A DNA stretch of 64,000 bases from positions 496,001-560,000 of the forward strand of contig NZ_CP035311.1 of the NCBI RefSeq assembly GCF_004114795.1, written 5' to 3'. Below the pieces are notes generated by a model. The model was not told where the DNA came from, ran no database searches, and saw only the letters and a list, made by a program, of their open reading frames with translations. This document shows positions 36,634-46,371 of this stretch, in pieces. Within the stretch, counting starts at the first letter, position 1. Each line of letters begins with the position of its first letter. The DNA is from Janthinobacterium sp. 17J80-10 (GTDB taxonomy: Bacteria > Pseudomonadota > Gammaproteobacteria > Burkholderiales > Burkholderiaceae_D). Both the position numbers and the translations under genes were made by a program.

Positions 36634-37571
36634 GCGGTCGTGTCCGCGGCCTGGTCGGTGCGGCTGCCGGACAAGAGTTCGTATTGCGCAATCACTTGCG
36701 CACCGAACAGAAGCAGCGTGGCGGCAAGTTCAAAGCTCAGCGTGACGACCACCGCTGTCGTCAACGCGCCATACACTACGCTGGCTTGCGACAGATGGGC
36801 GAAGTACCACATCAGCAAGCGCCGCACACCTTCCCATAACAGCGCGGCTGTCACGCCGCCGATCAAGGCATGGCGGAAAGACAGGCGGCCGACCGGCATG
36901 AACCAGTAAATCAGGGTAAACATCAGGATCTCGCTGGACAGCCCCAGCAGGTACAGCAACAATCCCGAAACGCCTTCCAGGCTCCAGTGCCGGGCACCCA
37001 GCACCAGATCGTGTTCGCCAAGCAGTTCCACGCCATGCGCGAGGACCGTCAGCATCAGGATGCCGAAGCCCAGCATCAGGATGGCCGTGTATGGCAGCAA
37101 CGCGGAAATCAGGAAATGGCGCCGGCGCTTGAGAAATCGGTGATAGAAAATGATCGACATCGCCTGGTTCAAGACCGAGAAGGCCAGCGAGCTGAAAAAC
37201 AGCATCGTTCCCAGCAAGGCCCAGCCGATTACGGAACGGTTTTCCAGGAAGTGCGACAGTTCCTCCACGACCACCGTGGATTGGCTCGGCACCAGCCATT
37301 CCAGGTAGTGGCCGGCGGTCTGCAGCAATTCCCCCTGGTCGATGAAATGCGATAGCGCCACGACAATCAGGATCAGCAGCGGCACCAGCGACAGCAGGGC
37401 ATAGTAAGCCACCGCCCCGGCCAGCAGCAGACCATTGTTGGCAAGAAAGCTTTTGGCCGCCTTGATTAAAAACGCGCCGGGGTGCTTGAGGATCTGCGCA
37501 GCATTTTTGCTTATCAGGTGCATTCGCGTCCAGGCAGGATTGAATGTTGCAACAACAAAATCATTCGACAT
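36630..37571 (-). CDS. YihY/BrkB-family inner-membrane protein
   Basis: 313 residues with six membrane helices in the YihY pattern: FLANNGLLLAGAVAYYALLSLVPLLILIVVAL, a conserved middle (SVIGWALLGTMLFFSSLAFSVLNQAMSIIFYHR) and LIYWFMPVGRLSFRHALIGGVTAALLWEGVRRLLMWY. Members are often called virulence factor BrkB or wrongly RNase BN; their transport role is unclear. The stop overlaps that of the giant signalling gene (convergent ends). AAGGGAGG lies just before the ATG at 37571, a little close. Confidence 0.88.
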   Translation of the reverse strand: MSNDFVVATFNPAWTRMHLISKNAAQILKHPGAFLIKAAKSFLANNGLLLAGAVAYYALLSLVPLLILIVVALSHFIDQGELLQTAGHYLEWLVPSQSTVVVEELSHFLENRSVIGWALLGTMLFFSSLAFSVLNQAMSIIFYHRFLKRRRHFLISALLPYTAILMLGFGILMLTVLAHGVELLGEHDLVLGARHWSLEGVSGLLLYLLGLSSEILMFTLIYWFMPVGRLSFRHALIGGVTAALLWEGVRRLLMWYFAHLSQASVVYGALTTAVVVTLSFELAATLLLFGAQVIAQYELLSGSRTDQAADTTA

Positions 37572-37774
37572 CGCCTCCCTTGAAACGTTTATGCCCTCCC
37601 ATTTTCGCTACCGCAATGGCGGGGCGATGTTTGGGGTGGAAAAGCTTGCGAAGTGATTAAGACGTGTACCGCCGATCTGGCGCTGCATTGGTACTGCTTC
37701 ATGCTGTTGCAGCAAGAGCAACCATTCCTCATATCTGCTTGTCTGAAGTAGGCATATTCATACCGCCATACGTA

Positions 37775-40174
37775 ATGAGATTCCACTTCGGTAAGTTGAC
37801 GCTGCGCACGCGCATCTTGTTCATCATCCTGCTTGCATCGCTGCCGGCTGCCGGCTTGTTCGTGCTGGCGAGTTCCAGACAATATGAAAAATCGCTGCGC
37901 GAGGCTGAGAATGCCTTGATGACAATGGCGAGGCTGGCGGCGAGCAACGAAAGCAAGGTGGTGCAAGGAATCAAGGACACCTTGATCGCCATTAGCGAAC
38001 AGCCTTTCATCCAGAATCTGGACTTGCCGACTTGCCGCACCAAGCTGGCGAGCCTGACGAAGCTGTATCCCGCCTATGACAATTTTTCCTTTATTGATGC
38101 CAATGGCAATATTTTGTGTGCCGGCATTCCCCTCGCCGTTCCCATCAATGTAAGGGACCGTCCGTATTTTGTAACGATGCAACGTGAACAGCGTTTCGTC
38201 GGCGGTGCCTACCTTGTCAGCCGCGTTACCGGGTTGCAAGCCGCTTCCTTCACACTTCCTCTGCTGCACGATGGAAAATTCAACGGGGCCATCACAACGG
38301 CATTGCATCTTGACGAATTTGCTTTCCTGGCGCGCGACATTCTGCTTCCCGCCGGCACCGTTATTGTGATCACTGATCCGCAAGGCATCGTTTTGACACG
38401 TCAGCCCTTCCGGCCCGATACCGCCGGCAAGCCAGTGCCGGCGGCAACCATGGGCCGCAGCCTGTCCTTGCAGCAGCCGCATTTTTTGGAAGCGCAAGGG
38501 ATCGACGGTATCCACCGCTTGTTCGCAGTCGTTCCCAGCCTCTTTGAGGGCAGGCCCTTCTTCTACGTCTACGTCGGGCTCGACAAATCCTTGCTTGCGA
38601 AGGCGGCCCGCAAGTCGCTGGCGACCAATCTTGGCGTGTTGGCGCTGATCGTTCTGCTTTCGTACGCCGGCACATGGCTGCTGAGCCGGCGCTTTCTCCT
38701 GCATCCCCTGCAGCGCATGATTGCGGCTGCACAAGGCGTGAGCGCCGGCGACCTGACGACCCGGACTGGGCTGAACCATGAAGCCGGGGATATCGGCGAG
38801 CTGGCCAGGCACTTCGATGCGATGGCCCACGCGCTAGAGGTACGGGAGCAAGCCAATCGCTCGGCCAGCCAGTACATCGAATACATCGCTCAACACGATC
38901 CTCTCACCAATCTGCCAAACCGCCGGCTGCTGGGCATTTCCCTGGAGCAGCAGATCGCCCGCATGAAAGCAGCCGGCCAGCCGCTGGCTGTCCTGTTCAT
39001 CAACCTCGATCGCTTCAGGCTCATTAATGATTCGATGGGCCAGGCGGTTGGCGACCAGCTGCTGTTAACCGTGGCAATGCGCCTGGAAGACGGCGTGCCG
39101 CCCGAAAGCACGGTGGCGCATCTGGGTCGGGATGAATTCATCGGCATCATTCCCGGCGTTGGCGCACAGGAAGTCATGTCGGGCGGCGTCCAGGCGCTGG
39201 TCCGCCGGATGACCGAGCCGTTTTTCATTGACGGCGAACGCATCGAGATTGGCGCGACAGTCGGCGTGAGCCTCTTCCCCGAACATAATGAAGATGGGCC
39301 AACCCTGGTGCGCTTTGCTGAAGTGGCCATGCATGAAGCCAAGGAAAGTAGCACGCCGATACGCCTGTACTCCCCTGACATGGGGGCCATTGCCATCAAG
39401 CGCAGGGTGCTGGAAACCGAGTTGCGGCGGGCTTTGGCTAACCGCGAATTCCTGCTGGTCTACCAGCCCAAGGTCGACGCGCGGGGCAAGCACATTGTCG
39501 GCGCCGAGGCGCTGCTGCGCTGGCAGCATCCGGAAAAGGGCTTGCTGTCGCCCGCCGGCTATATCCGCCTGGCCGAGGAAATCCAGCTGATCGTGCCGAT
39601 CGGCGAGTGGGTCTTGCGCACCGCGTGCTTGCAGAACAAGGCCTGGCAGGATGCGGGACTGCCGCCCATCCAGATCGCGGTCAATGTGTCGGCGCACCAA
39701 TTCAAGGACCCGGCATTTGTCGACACGGTCAAACGCGCACTGGATGACAGCAAGCTCGATGCCCATTACCTGGAGCTGGAAATCACGGAAGGCGCCTTCC
39801 TGCACGGCAGCTGCGATGTGCTGCACGGATTGCGCCGCATGGGCATCATGCTGGCCATTGATGACTTCGGCACGGGTTATTCGAACCTGGGCTACCTGAA
39901 GGAACTGCCGGTCGACAAGCTCAAGATCGATCAATCCTTCATTCGCGATATCGTGCGCGATCCGAACGACGTGGCAGTCACGCGAGCGATCATCAATGTA
40001 GCCCAGAGTTTGAACTTGAAAGTGGTCGCCGAAGGCGTGGAAGATCGCCCCACCTTTGACATCCTCGAGCAACTGCACTGTGACGAGATCCAAGGCTATT
40101 ACTGCGGCAAGCCTCAGCTACCTGAAGATTTCAGCGCATTGCTCCAAAGTGGCCATGCAGTGCCGCACGGGTGA
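37775..40174 (+). CDS. membrane sensor with HAMP, degenerate GGDEF and EAL domain
   Basis: About 799 residues. A first membrane helix (TRILFIILLASLPAAGLFVLAS), a periplasmic Cache-like sensor (about 45-280, with ISEQPFIQNLDLPTCRTKL and RDRPYFVTMQ), a second helix (LGVLALIVLLSYAGTWLL) and HAMP (306-360) lead to a GGDEF domain whose motif is GRDEF (about 450) without the RxxD site. The EAL domain keeps GAEALLRWQHP, NVSAHQF, ITEGAF, DDFGTGYSNL, KIDQSF and EGVED. It is therefore expected to act mainly as a c-di-GMP phosphodiesterase. The frame opens at a GTG at 37664; the ATG at 37775 gives a normal membrane-sensor start, although no clear ribosome site is seen. Confidence 0.87.
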   Translation: MRFHFGKLTLRTRILFIILLASLPAAGLFVLASSRQYEKSLREAENALMTMARLAASNESKVVQGIKDTLIAISEQPFIQNLDLPTCRTKLASLTKLYPAYDNFSFIDANGNILCAGIPLAVPINVRDRPYFVTMQREQRFVGGAYLVSRVTGLQAASFTLPLLHDGKFNGAITTALHLDEFAFLARDILLPAGTVIVITDPQGIVLTRQPFRPDTAGKPVPAATMGRSLSLQQPHFLEAQGIDGIHRLFAVVPSLFEGRPFFYVYVGLDKSLLAKAARKSLATNLGVLALIVLLSYAGTWLLSRRFLLHPLQRMIAAAQGVSAGDLTTRTGLNHEAGDIGELARHFDAMAHALEVREQANRSASQYIEYIAQHDPLTNLPNRRLLGISLEQQIARMKAAGQPLAVLFINLDRFRLINDSMGQAVGDQLLLTVAMRLEDGVPPESTVAHLGRDEFIGIIPGVGAQEVMSGGVQALVRRMTEPFFIDGERIEIGATVGVSLFPEHNEDGPTLVRFAEVAMHEAKESSTPIRLYSPDMGAIAIKRRVLETELRRALANREFLLVYQPKVDARGKHIVGAEALLRWQHPEKGLLSPAGYIRLAEEIQLIVPIGEWVLRTACLQNKAWQDAGLPPIQIAVNVSAHQFKDPAFVDTVKRALDDSKLDAHYLELEITEGAFLHGSCDVLHGLRRMGIMLAIDDFGTGYSNLGYLKELPVDKLKIDQSFIRDIVRDPNDVAVTRAIINVAQSLNLKVVAEGVEDRPTFDILEQLHCDEIQGYYCGKPQLPEDFSALLQSGHAVPHG

Positions 40175-40181
40175 GCGTGGC

Positions 40182-41240
40182 TCAGCCTGGCTGTTTGAGC
40201 GAAGCCATATCAATGACAAACCGGTATTTCACATCGCTCTTGAGCATGCGCTCGTAGGCCGCGTTGATGTCCTGGATGCGGATCATCTCGATGTCGGAAA
40301 CGATGCCGTGATCGCCGCAGAAATCGAGCATTTGCTGTGTCTCTGCAATGCCGCCGATGAGCGATCCGGCCAGGCGGCGCCGCTTCATGATGAGGTTGAA
40401 GACTTGCGGGGAAGGGTGCGGCGTGGCCGGTGCGCCGACCAGTGTCATGGTGCCATCGCGCTTGAGCAGTTCAAAGAAGGGGTCGAGCGAATGCGGCGCT
40501 GCCACCGTATTCAGGATGAAGTCGAAGGAATTGCGGTGCGCCGTCATTTCGCTCGCATTCTTCGACACCACCACGGCATCGGCGCCCAGTCGTTTCGCGT
40601 CCTCGCGCTTGCCAGGGGACGTGGTGAAGAGCACGACCTGAGCCCCCATCGCATGCGCGATCTTGACGCCCATGTGGCCGAGGCCGCCGAGTCCGACGAT
40701 GCCGACTTTTTGACCGGCGCCGACACGCCATTGCCGCAAGGGTGAATAGGTCGTGATGCCGGCGCATAGCAGGGGTGCGGCGCCCGCCGGGTCGAGGTTT
40801 GCGGGAATCTTCAGCACGAACTTGTCGCGCACGACGATATTGCTGGCATAGCCGCCGTAGGTCATGCCGCCGGTATGCATTTCCTCGCCGTTATAGGTAC
40901 CGACGAAACCGTTTTCGCAATATTGCTCCAGGCCTTCTGCACAGGCACTGCATTGCAGGCAGGAATCCACCAGGCAGCCGACGCCGACGATATCGCCTTC
41001 CTTGAAGCGCGTGACCTGGCTGCCGAGCGCCGTGACGCGGCCGACAATTTCATGCCCCGGCACGACCGGATACACAGTATTGCCCCATTCGTTGCGCGCA
41101 GTATGCAAGTCGGAATGGCAAACGCCGCAGTAAAGGATATCGATCTGGACATCGTCGGGTTTCGGGTCGCGGCGCTCGAAATCGATTTTGCCGAGCGGTG
41201 CGCTGGCGCTGGTGGCGCCGTATCCGGTAGAGGCAAGCAT
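40182..41240 (-). CDS. zinc-dependent NADP-type alcohol dehydrogenase (YahK/CAD-like)
   Basis: 352 residues of the medium-chain dehydrogenase family. Catalytic zinc ligands: GVCHSDLH and GHEIVG; structural zinc cysteines in CLVDSCLQCSACAEGLEQYC. Cofactor site GLGGLGHMGVKIA, followed by FTTSPGKREDA, which lacks the acidic residue of NAD enzymes and fits NADP(H). The family reduces aldehydes, including cinnamaldehyde-type substrates. It converges with the EAL gene (7 bp apart) and is divergent from the CHASE gene. Confidence 0.9.
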   Translation of the reverse strand: MLASTGYGATSASAPLGKIDFERRDPKPDDVQIDILYCGVCHSDLHTARNEWGNTVYPVVPGHEIVGRVTALGSQVTRFKEGDIVGVGCLVDSCLQCSACAEGLEQYCENGFVGTYNGEEMHTGGMTYGGYASNIVVRDKFVLKIPANLDPAGAAPLLCAGITTYSPLRQWRVGAGQKVGIVGLGGLGHMGVKIAHAMGAQVVLFTTSPGKREDAKRLGADAVVVSKNASEMTAHRNSFDFILNTVAAPHSLDPFFELLKRDGTMTLVGAPATPHPSPQVFNLIMKRRRLAGSLIGGIAETQQMLDFCGDHGIVSDIEMIRIQDINAAYERMLKSDVKYRFVIDMASLKQPG

Positions 41241-41440
41241 GGCGGGCCTTTCGGTTTTGACAAGCAGAGTAAGTGGACTGGCCGGTTTCAGCCAAGTTCC
41301 GGACGGCGCGGGAAAGGGCGGGGATTATTGACGGCCGGGGATATGACGCGCTGCCCGGCGCGGGCAGGACCTACGGCATTTGGTTATGCCAGACGGACTT
41401 AGTGGATTGCAAACGCAAGCATGAAAATCTGTAATGCACC

Positions 41441-41454
41441 TTGATATATATCAA
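41441..41454 (+). promoter_or_regulatory. perfect FNR/Anr-type box TTGAT-ATAT-ATCAA
   Basis: TTGATATATATCAA is an exact match to the FNR-family consensus TTGATNNNNATCAA. Its centre (41447.5) is about 42 bp before a projected start near 41489-41490, because a good -10 (TCTAAT, 41478-41483) lies at the right distance. This is the class II activator arrangement for the forward CHASE-PAS-GGDEF-EAL gene. The reverse direction toward the alcohol dehydrogenase has no such -10 at that distance. Confidence 0.7.
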
Positions 41455-41501
41455 TAAAGTCCCTATAGGCAATATGTTCTAATGCGAACAAAATTTTTAT
41501 C

Positions 41502-41567
41502 ATTGCGTAACCCGCGATGATTATTGTTTACGCAATTCCTTGTGGGGCTGTTTTCTTCAACACAAGG
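41502..41567 (+). repeat. two tandem inverted repeats in the 5' leader of the CHASE gene
   Basis: ATTGCGTAA (41502-41510) and TTACGCAAT (41528-41536) form a 9-bp stem with a 17-nt loop. CCTTGTG (41538-41544) and CACAAGG (41561-41567) form a 7-bp stem with a 16-nt loop. Both lie just downstream of the projected FNR-dependent start, so they would fold in the leader RNA, or they may be operators. Confidence 0.45.
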
Positions 41568-41707
41568 TCACAATGCGCATCGCAATTTGGCGATTCTACC
41601 TTGTAATCAGAGGGCTTGAAAAGTAAAAGGCAATACTGGCAAACGGTTCCAGAAGGCGTGCTTTGCCATTATATAAGTTGAAAAAGTTTTCTCACACTAG
41701 CGCTATT

Positions 41708-44464
41708 ATGAACAATAAGAATAAAGATAAGCGACCGGGATTTTTCAACTGGATCCAATCGGGAATTCTACCATTTGGATTGATCGCAACGGCCATATTA
41801 ACTTCAGTAATCCAGTCTGAAATCAAGGACCACAACAAAGTCAGGTTCGAAGTACATTCGAAGGAAATCGTCTCGCGCATTGAGCAGGAATTGGTCCGCT
41901 ATACCGAAGTTTTGCGTGGCGTGCACTCTCAATTCATTTCAAGCCCCAAGCTTTCCGCCGAGTCATTTGAGCATGCATACAAGACGCTCGAAATCAGCGA
42001 ACGGCTCCCCGCTATCCAGGCGCTGGGATTTAGCCGGCGAACGGAAAATCCCCAACAAGCCTATGGCAGTCGCAAGGCGCATCCGGTTAGCCAGCGCGCC
42101 ACCACGCATGACAGCGAACGCTACCTCGTTGAATACGCTGAACCGTTCATTGTAAATAAACTTGCCATCGGCTTTGACCAGCTTAGCGAGCCAACGCGGA
42201 GCGAGGCAATGAGGCAAGCCCGCGATAAAGGTGGCCTGGTTGCCACTGGCCCAATCAGACTGCTCAACCCTGTAGATGGCAATGAGGGCGTGATTTTCTT
42301 TATGCCGGTATTTGAAGATGGCAACGTGCCGGAAACAATTGCAGACCGGCGAAAGAAGATTATTGGCTTTGTCTTTCTTGCGGTTCGAATTAATGAGGCG
42401 CTGACGACGGTATTGAATCCGCAAGTGCTTAAAGGCTTTGATGTCGCCATATCCGATATCCAGGGCTTGAAGCAGACGTTCGAAGGTGAAATGAGCGACC
42501 GGATGATCTTCAAAACCTCGGAGTTGGTGGCGGACGGGGCCACCAGGAATTCTTCGAGCGTCTATAAAGAACAATATACCTTGCCCTTCAGTGGCGGGCT
42601 ATGGCACTTCGAGATTTCAGCGGATCAAAAATACTTTAAAAGCCCGGAATCCTGGATGCCTTTGATGACTGTCGCGAGCGGCATACTGGCAACCTTGTTA
42701 CTGTTCTTTATTGTGCGCCACCTGCAGGCCCGGCACGAGCAATCACTCATGCAGAAGCTGGCGGCACAATCGGCGCTGATGGTGCGGGAGCGCGCCATTG
42801 AGGCCAGTGCAAATGCCATCATCGTTTGCCGTGCCCAGGGTCCGGATTATCCAGTCGAGTACGTCAACCCTGCTTTTGAGCGCATGACTGGCTATGCGCC
42901 AGAGGATATTTGTGGAAAGAGCTTAAGAATTCTCCATGGTAGTGATTATGACCAGATCGGCTTGCGTGAAATCCGTGCGGCGGTTAGCCAGCGACGAGAA
43001 GGGCATGCCGTTTTAAGGAATTATCGAAAAAATGGCTCAATGTTTTGGACAGATGTCCGGCTTGCGCCAGTTAAAAATGACGACGGGATCGTGACGCATT
43101 TTGTGGCAGCCAAGTATGACGTCACGGAAAGCAAGAAATACCAGGAAGAGCTGGAATTTCAAGCAACGCACGATTCGCTTACCGGCCTGCCCAATCGCTC
43201 ACTTTTGCAGGACCGGCTGGAGCGCACCGTTGCCGATGCCAGGCGCGATGGACGAAAATTCTGGGTTGTCTTCGTTGATCTTGATCGCTTCAAATACGTC
43301 AATGACACCATGGGGCACTCTGCCGGAGACATCCTGCTTCAACAGGTTTCTGAGCGGCTGAAATCGGTATTGCGAGCATCGGATACGGTCGCGAGACACG
43401 GGGGCGATGAATTTATCCTGATTATCGGCGCCAGAGATAACAGTGAGTTAAACGCCAGCATCATTCAACGCATCATGGATGAATTGGCTGATCCGATAAA
43501 GGTGAATTCGCAAGAGTTCTTCGTCACGTCAAGCATTGGAATTGCTGTCTACCCAGACGATGGAACAGAGTCGGAATCCCTGATCAAGCATGCTGATGTT
43601 GCGATGTATCGTGCCAAGGAACTGGGTAGAAACAACTATCAATTTTATTCAGCCGAGCTCAACCACAAGGCACTCGATCGCCTGAAACTGGAAAAAGATC
43701 TACGTCTGGCGTTGGAGCGCGACGAATTCGTTTTGCATTACCAACCGCAGATAAGCCTGGACGACGGCACTCTCGGGGGCATGGAGGCCTTGATACGATG
43801 GAACCATCCGAACCTTGGTGCCGTTTCGCCAGGTCGGTTCATCAGCCTGGCGGAAGAAACCGGACTGATTGTCCCAATCGGTTATTGGGTCATCGAATCG
43901 GCTTGCCGGCAAAACAAAATTTGGCAAGACGCCGGGTTTCCCAAGATTCGCGTCGCAGTGAATATGTCGGCCAGACAGTTTGCCGAAAAAAACCTGGTCG
44001 ACACAATCATCAACATCTTGAACGCAACCGGATTGGCGCCCCAGTACCTGGAAATTGAGCTCACCGAAGGTATGGTGATGCAAAACGTCGAGTATGCCAT
44101 CGGCGTTCTATCTGCCCTCAAGCAAATTGGTATCCATGTGTCGATTGACGATTTCGGCACAGGCTATTCGAGCCTGGCGTATTTGAAGCGTTTTCCAATC
44201 GACATGCTGAAAATTGATCAATCGTTTGTGCGCGACATTGCGGATGATGCAGACGATGCCGCCATTGTCCGGGCGATTATTTCGCTATCTCACAGCTTGA
44301 GGCTCAAGGTCATTGCCGAAGGCGTGGAAAACGAAGTGCAGCTGAATTTCCTGAAATCTAACCACTGCGACCAAGTCCAGGGATACTATTTTTCCAGGCC
44401 GCTGCCAGCCCAGGAGATGGAAAAATTCCTGCATTCCACATGGACAGTGCCGGTTGCTGGATGA
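41708..44464 (+). CDS. CHASE-PAS-GGDEF-EAL membrane c-di-GMP enzyme
   Basis: About 918 residues. An N-terminal helix (ILPFGLIATAILTSVIQ), a periplasmic CHASE domain (about 50-280, RLPAIQALGFSRR, FIVNKLAIGFDQLSEPTRSEAMRQARDKGGLVATGPIRL, GVIFFMPVFE), a second helix (about 312-338) and a PAS domain (360-475, VEYVNPAFERMTGYAPEDICGKSLRILHG) precede GGDEF (about 564, intact, with RASD as RxxD site) and EAL (about 690, MEALIRWNHP, DDFGTGYSSL, EGVE). Both catalytic domains look functional. The ATG at 41708 follows 254 bp after the FNR box; a TTG at 41663 with AGAAGG upstream is an alternative start. Confidence 0.9.
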   Translation: MNNKNKDKRPGFFNWIQSGILPFGLIATAILTSVIQSEIKDHNKVRFEVHSKEIVSRIEQELVRYTEVLRGVHSQFISSPKLSAESFEHAYKTLEISERLPAIQALGFSRRTENPQQAYGSRKAHPVSQRATTHDSERYLVEYAEPFIVNKLAIGFDQLSEPTRSEAMRQARDKGGLVATGPIRLLNPVDGNEGVIFFMPVFEDGNVPETIADRRKKIIGFVFLAVRINEALTTVLNPQVLKGFDVAISDIQGLKQTFEGEMSDRMIFKTSELVADGATRNSSSVYKEQYTLPFSGGLWHFEISADQKYFKSPESWMPLMTVASGILATLLLFFIVRHLQARHEQSLMQKLAAQSALMVRERAIEASANAIIVCRAQGPDYPVEYVNPAFERMTGYAPEDICGKSLRILHGSDYDQIGLREIRAAVSQRREGHAVLRNYRKNGSMFWTDVRLAPVKNDDGIVTHFVAAKYDVTESKKYQEELEFQATHDSLTGLPNRSLLQDRLERTVADARRDGRKFWVVFVDLDRFKYVNDTMGHSAGDILLQQVSERLKSVLRASDTVARHGGDEFILIIGARDNSELNASIIQRIMDELADPIKVNSQEFFVTSSIGIAVYPDDGTESESLIKHADVAMYRAKELGRNNYQFYSAELNHKALDRLKLEKDLRLALERDEFVLHYQPQISLDDGTLGGMEALIRWNHPNLGAVSPGRFISLAEETGLIVPIGYWVIESACRQNKIWQDAGFPKIRVAVNMSARQFAEKNLVDTIINILNATGLAPQYLEIELTEGMVMQNVEYAIGVLSALKQIGIHVSIDDFGTGYSSLAYLKRFPIDMLKIDQSFVRDIADDADDAAIVRAIISLSHSLRLKVIAEGVENEVQLNFLKSNHCDQVQGYYFSRPLPAQEMEKFLHSTWTVPVAG

Positions 44465-44620
44465 TTTTTTAAATGCGGGTGCTTACTCTTGTAAGAGTGC
44501 CGCCGATTTTTTTAAAATTTAATATACGTAATTAAGACAGTGAAGTCGTGCATTCGGAAACAACACGTGCGGGGCTGATGCTTTATTGATCGCGATTTGA
44601 TTGCAAAACGAGATTCCGCC

Positions 44621-46198
44621 ATGCGCGAAAACCTTCCGATTACCCACCACGAATTCATACTGGAAAATGGCAGACCCATTGTCTCCAAAACCGACCTCAA
44701 GGGAAATATCCTTTATGTGAATCCCTACTTTGTCGAGGTGAGCGGCTATACCGAAGCGGAGTTGCTTGGGGCTCCCCATAACCTGGTACGCCATCCTGAT
44801 ATGCCACCCGATGCGTTCAAGGATTTATGGGCGACATTGAAGGCAAAGGAAATGTGGTCGGCACTGGTAAAAAACCGCCGCAAAAATGGCGATTTTTATT
44901 GGGTCAAGGCCAATGTCGCGCCCACGGTCGAAAATGGCGAAGTAACAGGGTATATCTCGGTGCGTACCAAGCCCACGCGAGATGAAATCACTGCAGCTGA
45001 AACACTGTATCGCGATATGCGCGAAGGGCGGGCAAAGCGGCTTAAAATCTTGCGCGGCCATGTGGTCCGCACCGGCATCGCAAACATTTTTGACCAGATC
45101 CGGCATGCGTCGATCGAGAAGCGAATTGCATGTACTGCGATTTTTCAGATGATCATTCTTGCCAGTCTCGGCGCATATTTCATTACCACCGCCGACCAAT
45201 CCGCCGGCGTGTCGCCGCTGCCTTTGGCGGCCATTGCCGTTGGCATGGCCGCCATGGCGACTCAGTGGTTTTCGCTGCATCGGCGGGTCATGCTGCCGCT
45301 GATTGACGCTGTCAACACGGTGAAAAGAATTGCTGGGGGTGATCTTTCGCTGTCGCTGCAAGCGACACGACGCGACGAAGTAGGACGCCTGTTGCAAGGC
45401 GTGCAGCAGATGAACGTTACCCTGGTTTCCCTGATTGGCGACGTCATGAATAATGTAAATTCCATGACGCATGCCACCAAAGAAATCGCAGCCGGCAACA
45501 TGGATTTGTCCAGCCGGACAGAACAACAAGCGTCCAGCCTGGAACAATCGGCTTCGACGATGGAAGAGTTTGCTGCGACGATACGCCAGAATGCCGATAA
45601 TAGCCTGAAGGCACAATCACTTGCCCGATCAGCGCATTCTGTCACGGGAGAGGGACGTAAAAAGGTGGATCATCTTGGAACGACCATGACTGACATCGTG
45701 CAGTCTTCCAGGCAGATCCGCGACATCGTCACCTTGATTGACGGGATCGCTTTTCAAACCAATATCCTCGCGCTGAATGCTGCCGTCGAGGCCGCGCGAG
45801 CCGGGGAACATGGACGTGGATTTGCCGTCGTTGCGACCGAAGTTCGCACCCTGGCGCAGCGCAGCGCGGCAGCAGCAAAAGAGATTGGCAACTTGATTTC
45901 CACTTCCGTCGAAAGTGTCCGTGCCGGTGAGCGGATGGTGCAGGAAACGCAAGGCATGATGCAAAAAATCGCTGAATCCGTGAAGGATGTCGACGTGATC
46001 ATCAGTGAGATCGCTCTTGCAGGCAACGAGCAGGCGACGGGAATTCAGCAAGTGAACCAGGCCATCTCGCACATGGACGAGGTGACTCAGCAAAACGCAG
46101 CACTGGTAGAAGAAGCCGCAGCTGCATCATCAAACCTGTATGACCAGTCAAACCAGCTCAGGGAAGCGATTTCTCTCTTTAACATTTCTCGCAAGTAG
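44621..46198 (+). CDS. Aer-type PAS methyl-accepting chemoreceptor
   Basis: About 525 residues. The N-terminal PAS domain has the Aer signature ([56 protein letters not shown]), which in Aer binds FAD and senses redox. Two central membrane helices (about 168-222), a HAMP domain, and a cytoplasmic signalling domain follow, with the hairpin tip [33 protein letters not shown]. It ends LFNISRK, without a CheR-docking pentapeptide. It probably mediates energy or aerotaxis, in line with the FNR box nearby. ATG at 44621 chosen; the frame opens at a TTG at 44597. Confidence 0.92.
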   Translation: MRENLPITHHEFILENGRPIVSKTDLKGNILYVNPYFVEVSGYTEAELLGAPHNLVRHPDMPPDAFKDLWATLKAKEMWSALVKNRRKNGDFYWVKANVAPTVENGEVTGYISVRTKPTRDEITAAETLYRDMREGRAKRLKILRGHVVRTGIANIFDQIRHASIEKRIACTAIFQMIILASLGAYFITTADQSAGVSPLPLAAIAVGMAAMATQWFSLHRRVMLPLIDAVNTVKRIAGGDLSLSLQATRRDEVGRLLQGVQQMNVTLVSLIGDVMNNVNSMTHATKEIAAGNMDLSSRTEQQASSLEQSASTMEEFAATIRQNADNSLKAQSLARSAHSVTGEGRKKVDHLGTTMTDIVQSSRQIRDIVTLIDGIAFQTNILALNAAVEAARAGEHGRGFAVVATEVRTLAQRSAAAAKEIGNLISTSVESVRAGERMVQETQGMMQKIAESVKDVDVIISEIALAGNEQATGIQQVNQAISHMDEVTQQNAALVEEAAAASSNLYDQSNQLREAISLFNISRK

Positions 46199-46371
46199 GG
46201 AGTACCCCGTTGCGGTAATTTACGCCGCGGCCATGCGAGCCAGGCTGTATTACAGAATTGTAAGCTTGCAGTCAGTATGGCGTTGGCATGCCCTAACTAG
46301 AATGGCACCATGGATCAGCAGCGGTATATTGCGGCTGGTCCAGTCACTTGGTTAATTTAGATAGGGCTGAT

